From contig LIAY01000004.1 of the NCBI GenBank assembly GCA_001438965.1, positions 1 through 35,816 of the forward strand: 35,816 nucleotides of DNA. Direction: 5' to 3'. Source of the stretch: Microbacteriaceae bacterium BACL25 MAG-120322-bin65 (lineage in GTDB: Bacteria > Actinomycetota > Actinomycetes > Actinomycetales > Microbacteriaceae). A model generated the notes under the pieces. The model saw only the letters and a list, made by a program, of their open reading frames with translations. It was not told the DNA's origin and did no database searches. Position 1 is the first letter of the stretch. The number at the start of each line of letters is the position of its first letter. Position numbers and translations under genes: made by a program. Positions 1-10,661 of this stretch are shown in pieces.

Positions 1-49
1 CCAGGCTCAACAGCCCAAGCCCTATTCTCTCGACCAGATCGCGCAGTAG
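1..49 (+). CDS. rplM: 50S ribosomal protein L13, C-terminal end (truncated by window start)
   Basis: Frame 2 reads QAQQPKPYSLDQIAQ* just upstream of rpsI; matches the usual L13 C-terminus and the conserved rplM-rpsI order. Confidence 0.8.
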   Translation, partial: QAQQPKPYSLDQIAQ

Positions 50-73
50 CGCTCGATAAAGGACAAAATTAAC

Positions 74-580
74 GTGGCTAAGACAGAAGAAACCGCAGAC
101 CAGAGCGTCGCGGAAGAAACCCCCCAGACGTACAGCACGGAAACTCCCGCTTCGGAAGCTGTTGCCGAGAAGAAGCCTCGCGCCCCGCTCAGTGTTGGTG
201 GCCAGGCTGTGGGTCGTCGCAAGCAGGCAATCGCACGCGTGCGTTTGACTCCTGGTAGCGGCTCCTACGCGGTCAACGGTCGCACGCTGGAACAGTATTT
301 CCCCAACAGGCTGCACCAGCAGCTGATCAATGACCCCTTCACGGTGTTAGACCTTGCCGGCAGCTATGACGTTATTGCTCGCATCACCGGTGGTGGACCT
401 TCCGGTCAGGCTGGCGCTTTGCGTTTGGGGATTGCTCGTGCCCTGAATCAGATCGATGAAGAGAACAACCGCGCTTCACTCAAAAAGGCCGGATTCCTGA
501 CACGGGATTCCCGCGTGAAAGAGCGTAAGAAGGCTGGTCTCAAGAAGGCTCGTAAGGCTCCTCAGTATTCGAAGCGTTAA
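74..580 (+). CDS. rpsI: 30S ribosomal protein S9
   Basis: GTG start; [12 protein letters not shown]...[19 protein letters not shown]...[27 protein letters not shown] is diagnostic for S9; N-terminal acidic extension typical of Actinobacteria. Confidence 0.98.
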   Translation: MAKTEETADQSVAEETPQTYSTETPASEAVAEKKPRAPLSVGGQAVGRRKQAIARVRLTPGSGSYAVNGRTLEQYFPNRLHQQLINDPFTVLDLAGSYDVIARITGGGPSGQAGALRLGIARALNQIDEENNRASLKKAGFLTRDSRVKERKKAGLKKARKAPQYSKR

Positions 581-603
581 ACGCTTCGAGGCGGATGGAT
601 CCG

Positions 604-1968
604 ATGGGTCGCCTTTTTGGTACAGATGGGGTCCGGGGGTTAGCCAATGGCGAGCTCACGGCCGATATGGTCGTGCGGTTGTGTCAAAGTGCTGCCCTCG
701 TACTCACTAAAGGGCGCCATGCTGATGAGCTCCAAGCCTTGGGGCGGCGGCCTAAAGCGGTCATCGCCCGCGACCCTCGTGTGTCAGGGGAGTTTCTCTC
801 TTCTGCGGTCTCAGCGGGTCTGGCAAGTTCCGGGATTGATGTCTGGGACGCGGGAGTAGTCCCCACCCCAGCCAACGCATTCTTGGTCCGAGAAGGCCAC
901 TTTGATTTCGGCGTGATGGTCTCGGCTTCGCATAATCCAGCCCCTGATAACGGGATTAAGTTCTTCTCCTACGGTGGCACGAAGTTGCCGGATGAGGTCG
1001 AAGATCGCATCGAGGCCGCCATGAGTGAGCCACCTCTAGCGCCATTAGGCGCTGATGTGGGGCGCATTATTCGGTTTGCTGATGCAGAAGATCGCTATGC
1101 CGAGCATCTGCTAGCCACTCTGGATCGCGATCTCACTGGTTTGCACGTGGTACTGGATTGCGCCCATGGGGCAGCCTCCACACTTTCACCCCGTGTTTTC
1201 CGCGAAGCAGGGGCCAGGGTGACCGTCATTGGTGACCAGCCCGATGGGCTCAACATTAATGATGGCTACGGCTCGACCTATCTGGAGCGGTTGCAAGAAG
1301 CCGTGCTCACAAACGGTGCTGACTTTGGTGTTGCCCACGATGGCGATGCGGATCGAGCACTGGCGGTCGATCACACGGGTCAGATTCTCGATGGCGATGT
1401 CATCATGGCCATTTTGGCGGTGTCGATGAAGCAAGCGGGCACGCTCGCCAACAACACCCTTGTCGCCACCGTGATGTCCAATCTGGGACTGCGCCTTGCG
1501 ATGAAGGAGCACGGAATCACGTTGCTCGAAACGGCGGTGGGCGATCGCTACGTTTTGGAGCAACTCGCTTCGAGTGGATCAAGCCTGGGTGGCGAGCAGT
1601 CGGGCCACCTTATTTTGACCGATCACTCCACCACTGGTGACGGGATTTTGACCGGGTTGCACTTGGCTCGTGAAATTAAGCGAACAGGTAAAACTTTGGC
1701 GCAGTTGGCCCAAATCATGTCGGTCTATCCTCAGGTTTTACTGAACGTATCTGGCGTAGATCGCAAACGTCTCGCTAAGAATGACACTGTCGCCGCCGCC
1801 GTCTTGGCAGCTGAGCAGGAACTAGGCGAACAAGGTCGCGTGCTCTTGCGTCCCTCGGGGACTGAAGCCCTGATTCGGGTGATGGTGGAGGCAGTCGATA
1901 TTGATACTGCAGAACGGATCGCAGCGGATTTGGCGGCGGTAGTAACACGCGAGCTCGCGCAGGCCTAA
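604..1968 (+). CDS. glmM: Phosphoglucosamine mutase
   Basis: [15 protein letters not shown]..., [15 protein letters not shown] active-site motif, DGDADR metal loop, [15 protein letters not shown] track begins at 595; the second ATG at 604 gives the conserved start. Confidence 0.96.
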   Translation: MGRLFGTDGVRGLANGELTADMVVRLCQSAALVLTKGRHADELQALGRRPKAVIARDPRVSGEFLSSAVSAGLASSGIDVWDAGVVPTPANAFLVREGHFDFGVMVSASHNPAPDNGIKFFSYGGTKLPDEVEDRIEAAMSEPPLAPLGADVGRIIRFADAEDRYAEHLLATLDRDLTGLHVVLDCAHGAASTLSPRVFREAGARVTVIGDQPDGLNINDGYGSTYLERLQEAVLTNGADFGVAHDGDADRALAVDHTGQILDGDVIMAILAVSMKQAGTLANNTLVATVMSNLGLRLAMKEHGITLLETAVGDRYVLEQLASSGSSLGGEQSGHLILTDHSTTGDGILTGLHLAREIKRTGKTLAQLAQIMSVYPQVLLNVSGVDRKRLAKNDTVAAAVLAAEQELGEQGRVLLRPSGTEALIRVMVEAVDIDTAERIAADLAAVVTRELAQA

Positions 1969-2912
1969 ATCTTTCGCAGCAGTACTTTCTGAATGCGGTG
2001 GTCTGCCTCTTTTCGCAAAATCAGCGACGCTCGGGGTCTGGTGGGGAGAATGTTGTGGACCAGGTTGGGCTCGTTGATTTCCGTCCAAATTCGCCTGGCT
2101 TCTTGCCGCGCCTGCACTTCACCCAATTGCGCATAGCGATGGAAATGGCTTCTGGGGTCGCTAAAGGCACCTTTTTGAAGAGCGATGAAGCGTTCTTCAT
2201 ACCATTTAGCGATATCGCTGGTGCGAGCATCAACAAAAATGCCAAAATCAAAGAGGTCACTCACTGCCAGCGCAGAGGAAGTAGCCGGCGGCGCTAACAC
2301 GTTGAGGCCCTCGATGATGACAATGTCAGCACCGGCAACCTCCTGGGTTTGCCCGGGCACGCGGTCATAGAGCAGGTGGGAATACACCGGGGCGCTCACT
2401 GGTGAAACTCCACTTTTGATCTGGGACACAAATCGCAAAAGAGCGCGTGTGTCATAGCTTTCGGGGAATCCTTTGCGATCCACGGTGCCGCGCTTTTCTA
2501 GCTCCGCTAGGGGTAAAAGAAAACCATCAGTGGCCACCAACGCCACCGAGGGGGTTGCGGGATTCCTGGAGAGCAGTTCTGCCAATACCCGAGACGTTGT
2601 TGATTTGCCCACGGCAACACTGCCGGCCACGCCAATGATGAAAGGCGTATGGGATACGTCATCGCCTAAAAACTCTCGGGTGAGATAGTGCAGGTGTCTT
2701 GCGCCTTCGACATAGAGTGCCAGCAACATCGCTAAGGGCTGGTAGACCTGCAACACTTCATCGCCATCGAGCATGTCTCCCACCGAGCGAACCCGCGCAA
2801 GGTCATCCTCAGAGAGGGGCAGTGGGGACCTCGGAGCCAAATTAGACCAGCTTGCCCGGTCATATTCGAGAAAAGGGCTACCGTTGTCGCTTCCAGCGGA
2901 GGGCAGAGCCAT
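1965..2912 (-). CDS. coaA: Type I pantothenate kinase
   Basis: [22 protein letters not shown]-loop, [26 protein letters not shown] extends to 2993; Met at 2912 ([25 protein letters not shown]) is the more plausible start. Confidence 0.94.
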   Translation of the reverse strand: MALPSAGSDNGSPFLEYDRASWSNLAPRSPLPLSEDDLARVRSVGDMLDGDEVLQVYQPLAMLLALYVEGARHLHYLTREFLGDDVSHTPFIIGVAGSVAVGKSTTSRVLAELLSRNPATPSVALVATDGFLLPLAELEKRGTVDRKGFPESYDTRALLRFVSQIKSGVSPVSAPVYSHLLYDRVPGQTQEVAGADIVIIEGLNVLAPPATSSALAVSDLFDFGIFVDARTSDIAKWYEERFIALQKGAFSDPRSHFHRYAQLGEVQARQEARRIWTEINEPNLVHNILPTRPRASLILRKEADHRIQKVLLRKI

Positions 2913-3007
2913 AACCACCAGGGTAGTGGCCGAGAGAGCCCACTCGGCACGGCTTTGTGCCCTCGTGGCCACCGCGCAGCAAGGGAGCATCACCTAGGCT
3001 AGAGGCC

Positions 3008-4858
3008 ATGTGCGGAATTGTCGGATATGTGGGCCAACGCTCCACCGCCCAGGTGGTCTTAGGCGGTCTAGCGCGTCTGGAATATCGCGGGTATGACTCG
3101 GCTGGTATCGCGATTATTACCCCTGGGAATGCACTTGTGTCCCATAAACGCGCCGGCAAGCTCAGCGTCTTGCGAGATGATCTGGCCACAAACCCTCTGC
3201 TGGATGGCACCACTGGCATTGGCCACACCCGGTGGGCAACCCATGGTCCGCCCACTGACAACAACGCCCACCCGCACTTAGGCGATGAGGGAAAGCTGGC
3301 GTTGATTCATAACGGGATCATCGAAAACTATGAGCTACTCAAGCGCGAACTTGTGGAGCAGGGCGAAACCTTCCATTCCGATACCGACTCTGAAGTGGTC
3401 GCCCTGATGCTCGGTCGGGAATATCGAGACACCCATGATGTGAGTACCGCCATGCAACGCGTTGTTGCCCGTTTAGAGGGCGCTTTTACTCTGTTGGCTG
3501 TTCATGCAAACCAGCCCGGCGTGGTCGTCGGCGCAAGGCGCAACTCACCCTTGGTGGTGGGTCTGGGCGAGGGGGAGAACTTCTTAGGTTCTGATGTTGC
3601 CGCTTTTGTGGCGTATACGGATAAAGCGATGGCCGTGGGACAAGACCAAATTGTCACCATTACCCCGGATTCTGTGACCGTTGTCGACTTCGAAGGCAAA
3701 CCCGCCAATGCGACCCCTTTCACCGTTGACTGGGATGCCTCCGCTGCCGATAAGGGTGGCTGGTCAAGCTTTATGGCTAAAGAAATTTCAGAAGAACCTG
3801 AAGCGGTGGCCAACACCCTTCGTGGGCGCGTGGGAGCTGGTGGGATTGTCACGCTACCCGAGCTTGATGCTGTACTAGGCGACTCAGTTTCGATTAGTCG
3901 CATTATCTTTATCGCCTGTGGCACAGCCGCCTACGCCTCGATGTTGGGCGCTTACGCCATTGAAAAATGGTCCGGTATTCCTGCCACGGTGGAGCTCTCG
4001 CACGAGTTTCGATACCGTGACCCGGTGGTGGACGCTTCCACGTTGATTGTGTCGGTGAGCCAGTCGGGTGAAACGATGGACACCCTGATGGCGGTGCGCT
4101 ACGCCAAAGAAAAAGGCGCCACCACATTGTCGATTTGTAACACCCAAGGTGCCACGATTGCTCGCGAATCAGATGCGGTGCTCTACACCTACGCAGGTCC
4201 GGAAGTCGCTGTGGCCTCCACGAAAGCTTTTCTCTCCCAAGTCGTTGCTACCTACCTTTTGGGGCTATATCTCGGTCAGCACAACGACCGTGTCAGCGCA
4301 GAGCTATCTGCACAGCTCGCCCAAGATTTCGAGGATCTGCCCGATCAGTTAGAAGAAATGGTCCAAACGGGCGCTCGCATCAAAGAGCTGGCTGGCTGGA
4401 TGGCCGATACTCGCTCAGTGTTGTTCTTGGGCCGCCACGTGGGCTATCCGGTGGCACTGGAGGGGGCACTCAAGCTCAAAGAGTTGGCCTATATCCATGC
4501 TGAGGGCTTTGCCGCAGGCGAGCTCAAACACGGCCCCATCGCGCTCATCGAACCGGGCCAAATCGTGTTCGTTGTGGTGCCAAGCCCCAGGGACCCCTCC
4601 TCCCTCCACGCCAAGGTGGTCTCGAACATCCAAGAAATTCGTGCCCGGGGCGCGCGCGTGATTGCCATCGCCGAAAAGGCCGACGCTGCCGTGTTGCCCC
4701 ACGCGGATGAAGTGATCGCGGTGCCTTTCGCCTCGACGTTCATGGAGCCACTTCTGGCTGTTGTTCCGCTGCATATTTTTGGCATGGAGTTGGCTGCTGC
4801 TAAAGGCCTAGATATTGATCAGCCGAGAAACCTGGCGAAATCCGTCACGGTGGAGTAA
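3008..4858 (+). CDS. glmS: Glutamine-fructose-6-phosphate transaminase (isomerizing)
   Basis: MCGIVGYVGQR with N-terminal catalytic Cys, TRWATHG, SQSGETMDTLMA SIS domain, C-terminal LAKSVTVE. Upstream in-frame Met at 2957 disregarded because Cys must be residue 2. Confidence 0.97.
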   Translation: MCGIVGYVGQRSTAQVVLGGLARLEYRGYDSAGIAIITPGNALVSHKRAGKLSVLRDDLATNPLLDGTTGIGHTRWATHGPPTDNNAHPHLGDEGKLALIHNGIIENYELLKRELVEQGETFHSDTDSEVVALMLGREYRDTHDVSTAMQRVVARLEGAFTLLAVHANQPGVVVGARRNSPLVVGLGEGENFLGSDVAAFVAYTDKAMAVGQDQIVTITPDSVTVVDFEGKPANATPFTVDWDASAADKGGWSSFMAKEISEEPEAVANTLRGRVGAGGIVTLPELDAVLGDSVSISRIIFIACGTAAYASMLGAYAIEKWSGIPATVELSHEFRYRDPVVDASTLIVSVSQSGETMDTLMAVRYAKEKGATTLSICNTQGATIARESDAVLYTYAGPEVAVASTKAFLSQVVATYLLGLYLGQHNDRVSAELSAQLAQDFEDLPDQLEEMVQTGARIKELAGWMADTRSVLFLGRHVGYPVALEGALKLKELAYIHAEGFAAGELKHGPIALIEPGQIVFVVVPSPRDPSSLHAKVVSNIQEIRARGARVIAIAEKADAAVLPHADEVIAVPFASTFMEPLLAVVPLHIFGMELAAAKGLDIDQPRNLAKSVTVE

Positions 4859-4875
4859 GCGAAAAGACGTAAGCC

Positions 4876-5244
4876 ATGGTGGTGGGCGTGGGAGTGGATT
4901 TAGTCGATATTGCTCGTTTTGAGCGCGCCCTCGAGCGAACACCCAAGCTTCGCGATCGCCTTTTTGGCCCACTTGATGTCTCACAACCGGATATCTCGTC
5001 ACAATCCTTGGCTGCCCGTTTTGCAGCAAAAGAGGCGGGAATCAAAGCTCTTGGTGGCAACATTCCAGGCTTTAGTTGGCACGATATTCAAATTCAGGGA
5101 GCTCGTGGCGAACAACCACGTTTAGTTCTCTCCGGCGGTGCCAGTGAGCACGCCAGCGCCCAAGGCATCGTTTCCCACCATGTGTCGCTCAGCCATGATG
5201 CGGGCATGGCACTTGCTTTTGTTGTGATGGAGGACGCCTCGTGA
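4876..5244 (+). CDS. acpS: Holo-[acyl-carrier-protein] synthase
   Basis: VVGVGVDLVDIARFERAL and RFAAKEAGIKALG motifs; downstream of glmS. Confidence 0.95.
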   Translation: MVVGVGVDLVDIARFERALERTPKLRDRLFGPLDVSQPDISSQSLAARFAAKEAGIKALGGNIPGFSWHDIQIQGARGEQPRLVLSGGASEHASAQGIVSHHVSLSHDAGMALAFVVMEDAS

Positions 5245-6347
5245 GTGGGGCCATGAGAGAGGCGTTGATTCGCCCGGGGGCAATTTCTGCCAATGTTGAA
5301 ATTTTGCGAAAAATCTCCGGCACACCGCACATGCTCATTGTGGTTAAAGCCGGTGGCTATGGTCATGGCGCGGTGACCGCGGCGCGAGCGGCGTTAGCCG
5401 GCGGGGCCGATTGGCTGGGAACAGCCGATATTCACGAAGCCCTAGAGCTCCGTGAAGCAGGAATTTCGGCCCCCGTTTTAGCTTGGCTGTTTGGCCCAGG
5501 CGAGGACCTCACCGGCGCCTATGAGGCCGGTATCGATTTGGGAGTTTCCTCGATCGCTCAACTTGAGCAGCTTCTTTCCGTGGTGAGCGCAGGCAAGCCT
5601 GCTCGCATTCACGTTAAAATTGATAGTGGACTGGGGCGCAATGGCCTAGACCCTAGAGACTGGGATGACTTTTTTGTGCGCTTGGCCCTTGCGCAACAAG
5701 CCAACGAGGCTCGCACGATCGGTATTTTTACCCACCTTTCTGGTACCTCAATTGCCGCTGATGCGAGCCAAGGCCAGGTCTATGACCAAGCCGTGGCGCT
5801 TGCCGCCGAACACGGGGTGGTCCCGGAGATTCGCCATGTTGCCTCGAGTATTGGTACCAGCGATTCACCGGCTTTAGCTCATGACATGGTGCGCGTGGGG
5901 GCGGCGGCCTATGGGGTCCCCGTTACCGAGCGCTACGAGTCAGTTGGTCTGAGACCCGCGATGCGATTGAGCGCCCAAGTAATTTTGGTTAAACGGGTCG
6001 CTGCTGGTTTAGGGATCGGTTATGGGCACACGTATCGCACCGAAAATGAGACAAACCTTGCCTTGGTGCCTCTGGGATACGCCGATGGCATTGCCCGCCA
6101 TGCTTCCTCAGCTGGTCCCGTGGTTATTGAAGGAAACCGCTTTAGTGTTTCGGGGCGGATTTCTATGGATCAATTCAGTGTTGATCTAGGCCAGGCCACA
6201 GCGAAAGAAGGACAGTGGTGTGTCTTGTGGGGGGATCCCAGAGATGGTGAGCCCAGTGCTACCGAATGGGCGCAGGCAGCAGGAACCATTGCCTATGAAA
6301 TTGTGACCCGGGTAGGGCCTCGCGTTCCTCGGGTTATTGCCTTATGA
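5241..6347 (+). CDS. alr: Alanine racemase
   Basis: VVKAGGYGHGAV PLP-lysine motif, HVKIDSGLGRNG, GRISMDQFSVDLG; 4-bp GTGA overlap with acpS. Confidence 0.95.
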   Translation: MSGAMREALIRPGAISANVEILRKISGTPHMLIVVKAGGYGHGAVTAARAALAGGADWLGTADIHEALELREAGISAPVLAWLFGPGEDLTGAYEAGIDLGVSSIAQLEQLLSVVSAGKPARIHVKIDSGLGRNGLDPRDWDDFFVRLALAQQANEARTIGIFTHLSGTSIAADASQGQVYDQAVALAAEHGVVPEIRHVASSIGTSDSPALAHDMVRVGAAAYGVPVTERYESVGLRPAMRLSAQVILVKRVAAGLGIGYGHTYRTENETNLALVPLGYADGIARHASSAGPVVIEGNRFSVSGRISMDQFSVDLGQATAKEGQWCVLWGDPRDGEPSATEWAQAAGTIAYEIVTRVGPRVPRVIAL

Positions 6348-6850
6348 AACTGGTGGTCGACACCAGCGCTGCGATGGAGCAACTAGGAGCGGTGTTGGCC
6401 GGTGTTGCCCGCGCTGGGGATGTCATCGTTCTCACTGGTGAATTAGGCGCTGGTAAAACGACCTTGGCTCGGGGCATGGGGGATGCCATGGAATTAGAAA
6501 CACCCGTATCTAGCCCAACCTTTATTGTGGCCAGGCACCATCGCTCTCATAACCCAGAAAGACCACCGCTTGTGCACTTAGATGCGTACCGTCTGGGCTC
6601 AAGCGCTGAGCTTGATGAGCTCGATATCGATGTGGAGCACTCGATTGTGCTGGCTGAATGGGCAGCGGAGTATGCCCAGGCGCTATCGAATCAGTGGCTA
6701 GAAATTGGCGTGCAGCGCCCCATCGGTGGCGCAGAGGACGTGGAATCGGATCAACCTCGCGAGGTGAGCATCAGCGCGCACGGTGAAGATAACGACATGA
6801 TGGCGCGCTTTGGAGCGGCACTGGAGGACTTTCGTGTTTCTCGCGGTTGA
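6344..6850 (+). CDS. tsaE: tRNA t6A biosynthesis ATPase TsaE
   Basis: LTGELGAGKTTLARGMG Walker A, SPTFIV, HLDAYRL; neighbours tsaB/tsaD. Confidence 0.93.
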   Translation: MKLVVDTSAAMEQLGAVLAGVARAGDVIVLTGELGAGKTTLARGMGDAMELETPVSSPTFIVARHHRSHNPERPPLVHLDAYRLGSSAELDELDIDVEHSIVLAEWAAEYAQALSNQWLEIGVQRPIGGAEDVESDQPREVSISAHGEDNDMMARFGAALEDFRVSRG

Positions 6851-7454
6851 TTCATCTCTCGGCACGACCGTTGCCATTGTCACCGACGATGGCAGGGTGC
6901 TCTCAGAGACCCAGAGTCTGGATATTCGAGGACATGCAGAAAATATTGGCGTTCTCCTTGCTAGCGCCTTAGAGTCTGCTGGAATTGGGGCCTCCGAGGT
7001 CACCCAGGTGGTGATGGGTATTGGCCCGGGACCGTTTACCGGGTTGCGGGTGGGCATGGCCTCGGCAATCGCGTTCGCCCATTCGCGCTCCCTGCCAGTT
7101 TTGCCTGTTATCAGCCACGATGCTCTGGGTTGGTTCGCCCCCGATGATGTGGTGGTCACCAGTGATGCTAGACGTGGTGAGCTGGCCTATAGCGTCTATT
7201 GGGGGCGCGAGGGCATGCGCCGCGTAGTGGGTCCAACGCTCTGTAGACCAGAGGATCTCGATGAGGCTCTCGGTGAGTACGCCCGCCTCGATCGTCTTGA
7301 GGCCACGATCATTCCGGCAGCCGGTTTAGCTCAGGTAGCCAGGGCTTTTCTCGAACACTCGCTAGCTTTCCCCGAGCCAAGACCACAGTATTTGCGTGCA
7401 CCCGATGTGACAGTCTCAGAAAAATCCTTGCCCCACAAGCCGGTGTTGCCATGA
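6834..7454 (+). CDS. tsaB: tRNA t6A biosynthesis protein TsaB
   Basis: FLAVDSSLGTTVAIV..., GIGPGPFTGLRVGMASAIAFA; GTG start at 6834 inferred (ORF track starts at 6810). Confidence 0.9.
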   Translation: MFLAVDSSLGTTVAIVTDDGRVLSETQSLDIRGHAENIGVLLASALESAGIGASEVTQVVMGIGPGPFTGLRVGMASAIAFAHSRSLPVLPVISHDALGWFAPDDVVVTSDARRGELAYSVYWGREGMRRVVGPTLCRPEDLDEALGEYARLDRLEATIIPAAGLAQVARAFLEHSLAFPEPRPQYLRAPDVTVSEKSLPHKPVLP

Positions 7455-7945
7455 CGTATCGCCTCTCCCAAGTGCTACTAGAGGACCTCCCTGCTCTGAT
7501 CGAGATGGAATCTGAACTGTTCGGCCACGATGCGTGGTCTCCTTCGACCATGGTGGCCGAGGTTTCTCATCCCCAGAGCTACTATCTGCTTGCTCGCCAG
7601 GATGGCACAGACATTCTCTGTGGTTACGCGGGCCTCAGGGCCGCCCTCTCCGGTGGAGATCTAGGAGACATTCAAACCCTCGCTGTGGTGCCAGATCACC
7701 GCCGTGCAGGGTTGGGCAGGCTACTGCTGAACGCCGTACTTGATGAGGCCAGACGGCGTGGGGTTGGTGAGGTATTACTCGAGGTGCGAGCGGATAACAC
7801 GGCCGCTCGAGCGCTCTATGAAGCCGAAGGTTTTATGGCAATTGATGTGCGCAAGGGGTACTACCAACCCGATGGTGTTGATGCCATTGTGATGGCCAAA
7901 CACCTTGAGGCTAAAGGACTTGCGTGGGCGGTGGGTCATGACTGA
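7451..7945 (+). CDS. rimI: Ribosomal-protein-alanine N-acetyltransferase (GNAT)
   Basis: GNAT fold motif [26 protein letters not shown]; sits between tsaB and tsaD. Confidence 0.9.
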   Translation: MTYRLSQVLLEDLPALIEMESELFGHDAWSPSTMVAEVSHPQSYYLLARQDGTDILCGYAGLRAALSGGDLGDIQTLAVVPDHRRAGLGRLLLNAVLDEARRRGVGEVLLEVRADNTAARALYEAEGFMAIDVRKGYYQPDGVDAIVMAKHLEAKGLAWAVGHD

Positions 7946-8993
7946 ACCACTGGTGTTAGGAATTGAAACAAGCTGTGATGAAACCGGTGTTGGCATTGTT
8001 CGGGGCAGCACTCTTTTGGCCAACGCCGTGGCATCGTCGATGGCCGAACACGCTCGCTATGGCGGTGTGGTTCCTGAAGTTGCCGCGAGAGCTCACCTGG
8101 AAGCCTTACCGGTCGTTCTCGAACAGGCCCTGAAAGAGGCGGGGGTGACCTACGAAGATTTAGACGCGATAGCGGTGACCACAGGCCCTGGTCTAGCCGG
8201 TGCCTTGATGGTGGGGGTGGGGGCCGCCAAAGCGCTTGCGGTGAGCTTGGGTATTCCTTTTTATGCTCTGAATCATTTAGTGGGGCACGTGGGAGTGGAA
8301 TGTTTAGATCCGAGTAGAACCCAGACCATCACCCCCACCATCGCCCTGTTGGTGTCGGGTGGCCACACCTCGTTGCTGTTAGTTCATGACCTAGTTTCCA
8401 ACGTGGAGCTCTTAGGCGAAACCATTGATGACGCTGCTGGTGAAGCTTTTGACAAGGTGGCCCGAGTGTTGGGTCTGCCCTACCCCGGTGGACCTGAAAT
8501 TGATCGCTGTGCCAAAGAGGGCAACCCGGAATATTTCAGATTCCCGCGGGGGCTCACTCAACCGAAAGACCAAGAGAAACATCGCTACAACTTCTCTTTT
8601 TCTGGACTCAAAACTGCTGTTGCGCGCCATGTTGAAGCTCTCCAGGCTTCCGGGGAGACACTCGATATTGCGTCGATTGCCGCCTCTTTTCAAGAAGCGG
8701 TCGCCGATGTGCTGGTGAGCAAAGCTTTAGGGGCGTGTGCTGATTATGGTGTGCCCCGTCTTATGCTCGGTGGCGGTGTTGCCGCTAATTCCAGGGTGCG
8801 CGCTCTTGCCCAGCAGCGCTGTGAGCACTCTGGCATCGAATTGAGTATCCCGCCGTTGGATTTGTGCACGGATAATGGCGCCATGATTGCTGCTTTGGGT
8901 GCGCAACGAATGATGGCAGGTTTTCCCGGTTCACCCCTTTCTAGTGGGGTGAACTCCACACTCCCCGCTTCTGTCATCGCACTTACCGACTAG
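7938..8993 (+). CDS. tsaD: tRNA N6-adenosine threonylcarbamoyltransferase
   Basis: [48 protein letters not shown] at 7938. Confidence 0.96.
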   Translation: MTEPLVLGIETSCDETGVGIVRGSTLLANAVASSMAEHARYGGVVPEVAARAHLEALPVVLEQALKEAGVTYEDLDAIAVTTGPGLAGALMVGVGAAKALAVSLGIPFYALNHLVGHVGVECLDPSRTQTITPTIALLVSGGHTSLLLVHDLVSNVELLGETIDDAAGEAFDKVARVLGLPYPGGPEIDRCAKEGNPEYFRFPRGLTQPKDQEKHRYNFSFSGLKTAVARHVEALQASGETLDIASIAASFQEAVADVLVSKALGACADYGVPRLMLGGGVAANSRVRALAQQRCEHSGIELSIPPLDLCTDNGAMIAALGAQRMMAGFPGSPLSSGVNSTLPASVIALTD

Positions 8994-9013
8994 CTCGCTA
9001 CGCTGGAGAGACC

Positions 9014-9400
9014 ATGAGTCTAGATAACACTCCCAATCCCGCCCCACACGAGACCATCTCGGAAATTTCTGTTACGGAGGTCTCGGTGGAGACTCATGGC
9101 GCCATGCCTCGGGTTTCTGATCCGAAACCGGGCGGCGCACTATCGAAGATTGCGCTCGGCCTTGGCTTGGTATCCCTCGCTCTGACACCTATTTTTGGAA
9201 TCGGTGTGTTTCCGGCGATCCTCGGCATCGTGATGGGGCATATCGCTAAACGAGGCGATGCTCTTGGCCAGATTCGCGCCATGGTGGGCTTGGGGCTCAG
9301 CTACGTTGCGCTGGTGGTGGGAACAATCATCCTGGTCTTTGTTGTGACGCCTATTGTTTTAGCTTTCCTCGTCAGCGCTGGCTACATCCTCGCTGACTAA
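9014..9400 (+). CDS. DUF4190-type small membrane protein
   Basis: Two hydrophobic helices with the GIGVFPAILGIVMGHIAKR pattern seen in DUF4190 proteins. Confidence 0.65.
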   Translation: MSLDNTPNPAPHETISEISVTEVSVETHGAMPRVSDPKPGGALSKIALGLGLVSLALTPIFGIGVFPAILGIVMGHIAKRGDALGQIRAMVGLGLSYVALVVGTIILVFVVTPIVLAFLVSAGYILAD

Positions 9401-10588
9401 CGTCGCAGGATTTTCCACTCGATCGGCCAAGATCGCCACCTTCTTGCCCTGTGCTCGGGTAAGGATCAAGGTCGCCTGCCCACTTCCCCTAAGCGAGAAG
9501 GTCTTGCGCAAGCTGTGGGGGTCAATATCGATTCCCCGTTTTTTGATGTCAATGGTGCCAAGCTCCGCTTTGGCCACCAGTGCTTCTACGGCGTTCACCG
9601 AGTAGGGGATGACCTCGCGGATGCGAAAACACTGCGCCAAAGGAGTTGCTACTGGCTTATCGGTAGTGAAGTAGGCGATGGTGGAATCCATCATGTGGCC
9701 ATCGTGTTGCCTGGCTAAATCACCAATGAGGCGGGCCCGAATTACTGCCCCATCTGGTTCCACCAGGTAGTCCAACATTTCACCCACCGGCGCATCGGGG
9801 GCATCGGCGGCGCCAAACATCTCGGCGATCCCTTTGTGGTTGATCACCAGAGCAGAGCGGGTAACCCCAGGCCTTGCCAAAACGCCCGTCCACAGGACCA
9901 TTTCGACAACGCTCCCTTGGTAGGACACCCATTGGGCCTCCCATTCCGGGGGGATAAGGGATCGATCCATTCCGGGAGCCAGCTTGATGCCTGAAGGCAT
10001 CTGTGACGCCTTATCGAATACCCATTCCAGCGAGGGTGACCAGTCATCAGGGTTGGCTAGGCGAGTGCCACCCTCCCGCCGGGCGGGGTCACACCAGAGT
10101 GCCTCTAGCTCACCAAAATCAGCGTCCTCGACAAGTCGGTGAAAAACCTCTGCGTTTTCTAGCGGGGCAAGGTTGTAGGCGGCCAACGCTGCAGTGGCCT
10201 CATCCGCTTCGAAAGCATGGACGCGAAGCCCTAAACCGGCAAAGGCGAGAGCGTCCCCTCCTATGCCACAACCGGCATCAGCGACGGACGTAATTCCAGC
10301 GGAGTGCATCCTGGCGGCATGATGGCTGGCAACACCTAGCCGGGTGGCCTGTTCAAGTCCCGGCTTGGTATAGAGCATCCGTGGGGCAAACTCACCGAAT
10401 TTTTCGATGGCTTTGGCCCGCAAACCCAGCTGGTTCATCACAGCCCCCACCAGTTCTGGGGAATGCCCGGCTTTGCGCAGCGAGCTCACCATCGACACCA
10501 CATCGTCACCAGATGAAGGGGGCGGGGTCGTAGCTAGAAGAGCCAACGCCTCGGTTGTCAGCAGGGCGGTTACCTCGCTTAGCTCCAT
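9359..10588 (-). CDS. Class I SAM-dependent methyltransferase with C-terminal THUMP-like domain
   Basis: SVADAGCGIGGDALAFAGLGLRVHAFEAD SAM-binding motif, LWCDPARREGG motif IV, C-terminal FSLRGSGQATLILTRAQGKKVAIL. Confidence 0.8.
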   Translation of the reverse strand: MELSEVTALLTTEALALLATTPPPSSGDDVVSMVSSLRKAGHSPELVGAVMNQLGLRAKAIEKFGEFAPRMLYTKPGLEQATRLGVASHHAARMHSAGITSVADAGCGIGGDALAFAGLGLRVHAFEADEATAALAAYNLAPLENAEVFHRLVEDADFGELEALWCDPARREGGTRLANPDDWSPSLEWVFDKASQMPSGIKLAPGMDRSLIPPEWEAQWVSYQGSVVEMVLWTGVLARPGVTRSALVINHKGIAEMFGAADAPDAPVGEMLDYLVEPDGAVIRARLIGDLARQHDGHMMDSTIAYFTTDKPVATPLAQCFRIREVIPYSVNAVEALVAKAELGTIDIKKRGIDIDPHSLRKTFSLRGSGQATLILTRAQGKKVAILADRVENPATLVSEDVASADEES

Positions 10589-10615
10589 AGACTCATTGTG
10601 ACAGGTTGAGAGAAT

Positions 10616-10642
10616 CTGGCACTCGTATTGCGCGAGTGCTAA
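10616..10642. promoter_or_regulatory. CIRCE element 1 (HrcA operator)
   Basis: ctggcactc-gtattgcgc-gagtgctaa; fits TTAGCACTC-N9-GAGTGCTAA closely. Confidence 0.85.
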
Positions 10643-10657
10643 TACTTTCGCTAGGGT
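10628..10657 (+). promoter_or_regulatory. Putative sigma70-type promoter of groES
   Basis: TTGCGC (10628-10633) - 18 bp - TAGGGT (10652-10657), lying between and overlapping the CIRCE sites. Confidence 0.45.
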
Positions 10658-10661
10658 GGGA

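Noticed and set aside
2957-3007. N-terminal extension of glmS
   Set aside because: GlmS needs Cys immediately after the initiator Met; start is 3008.
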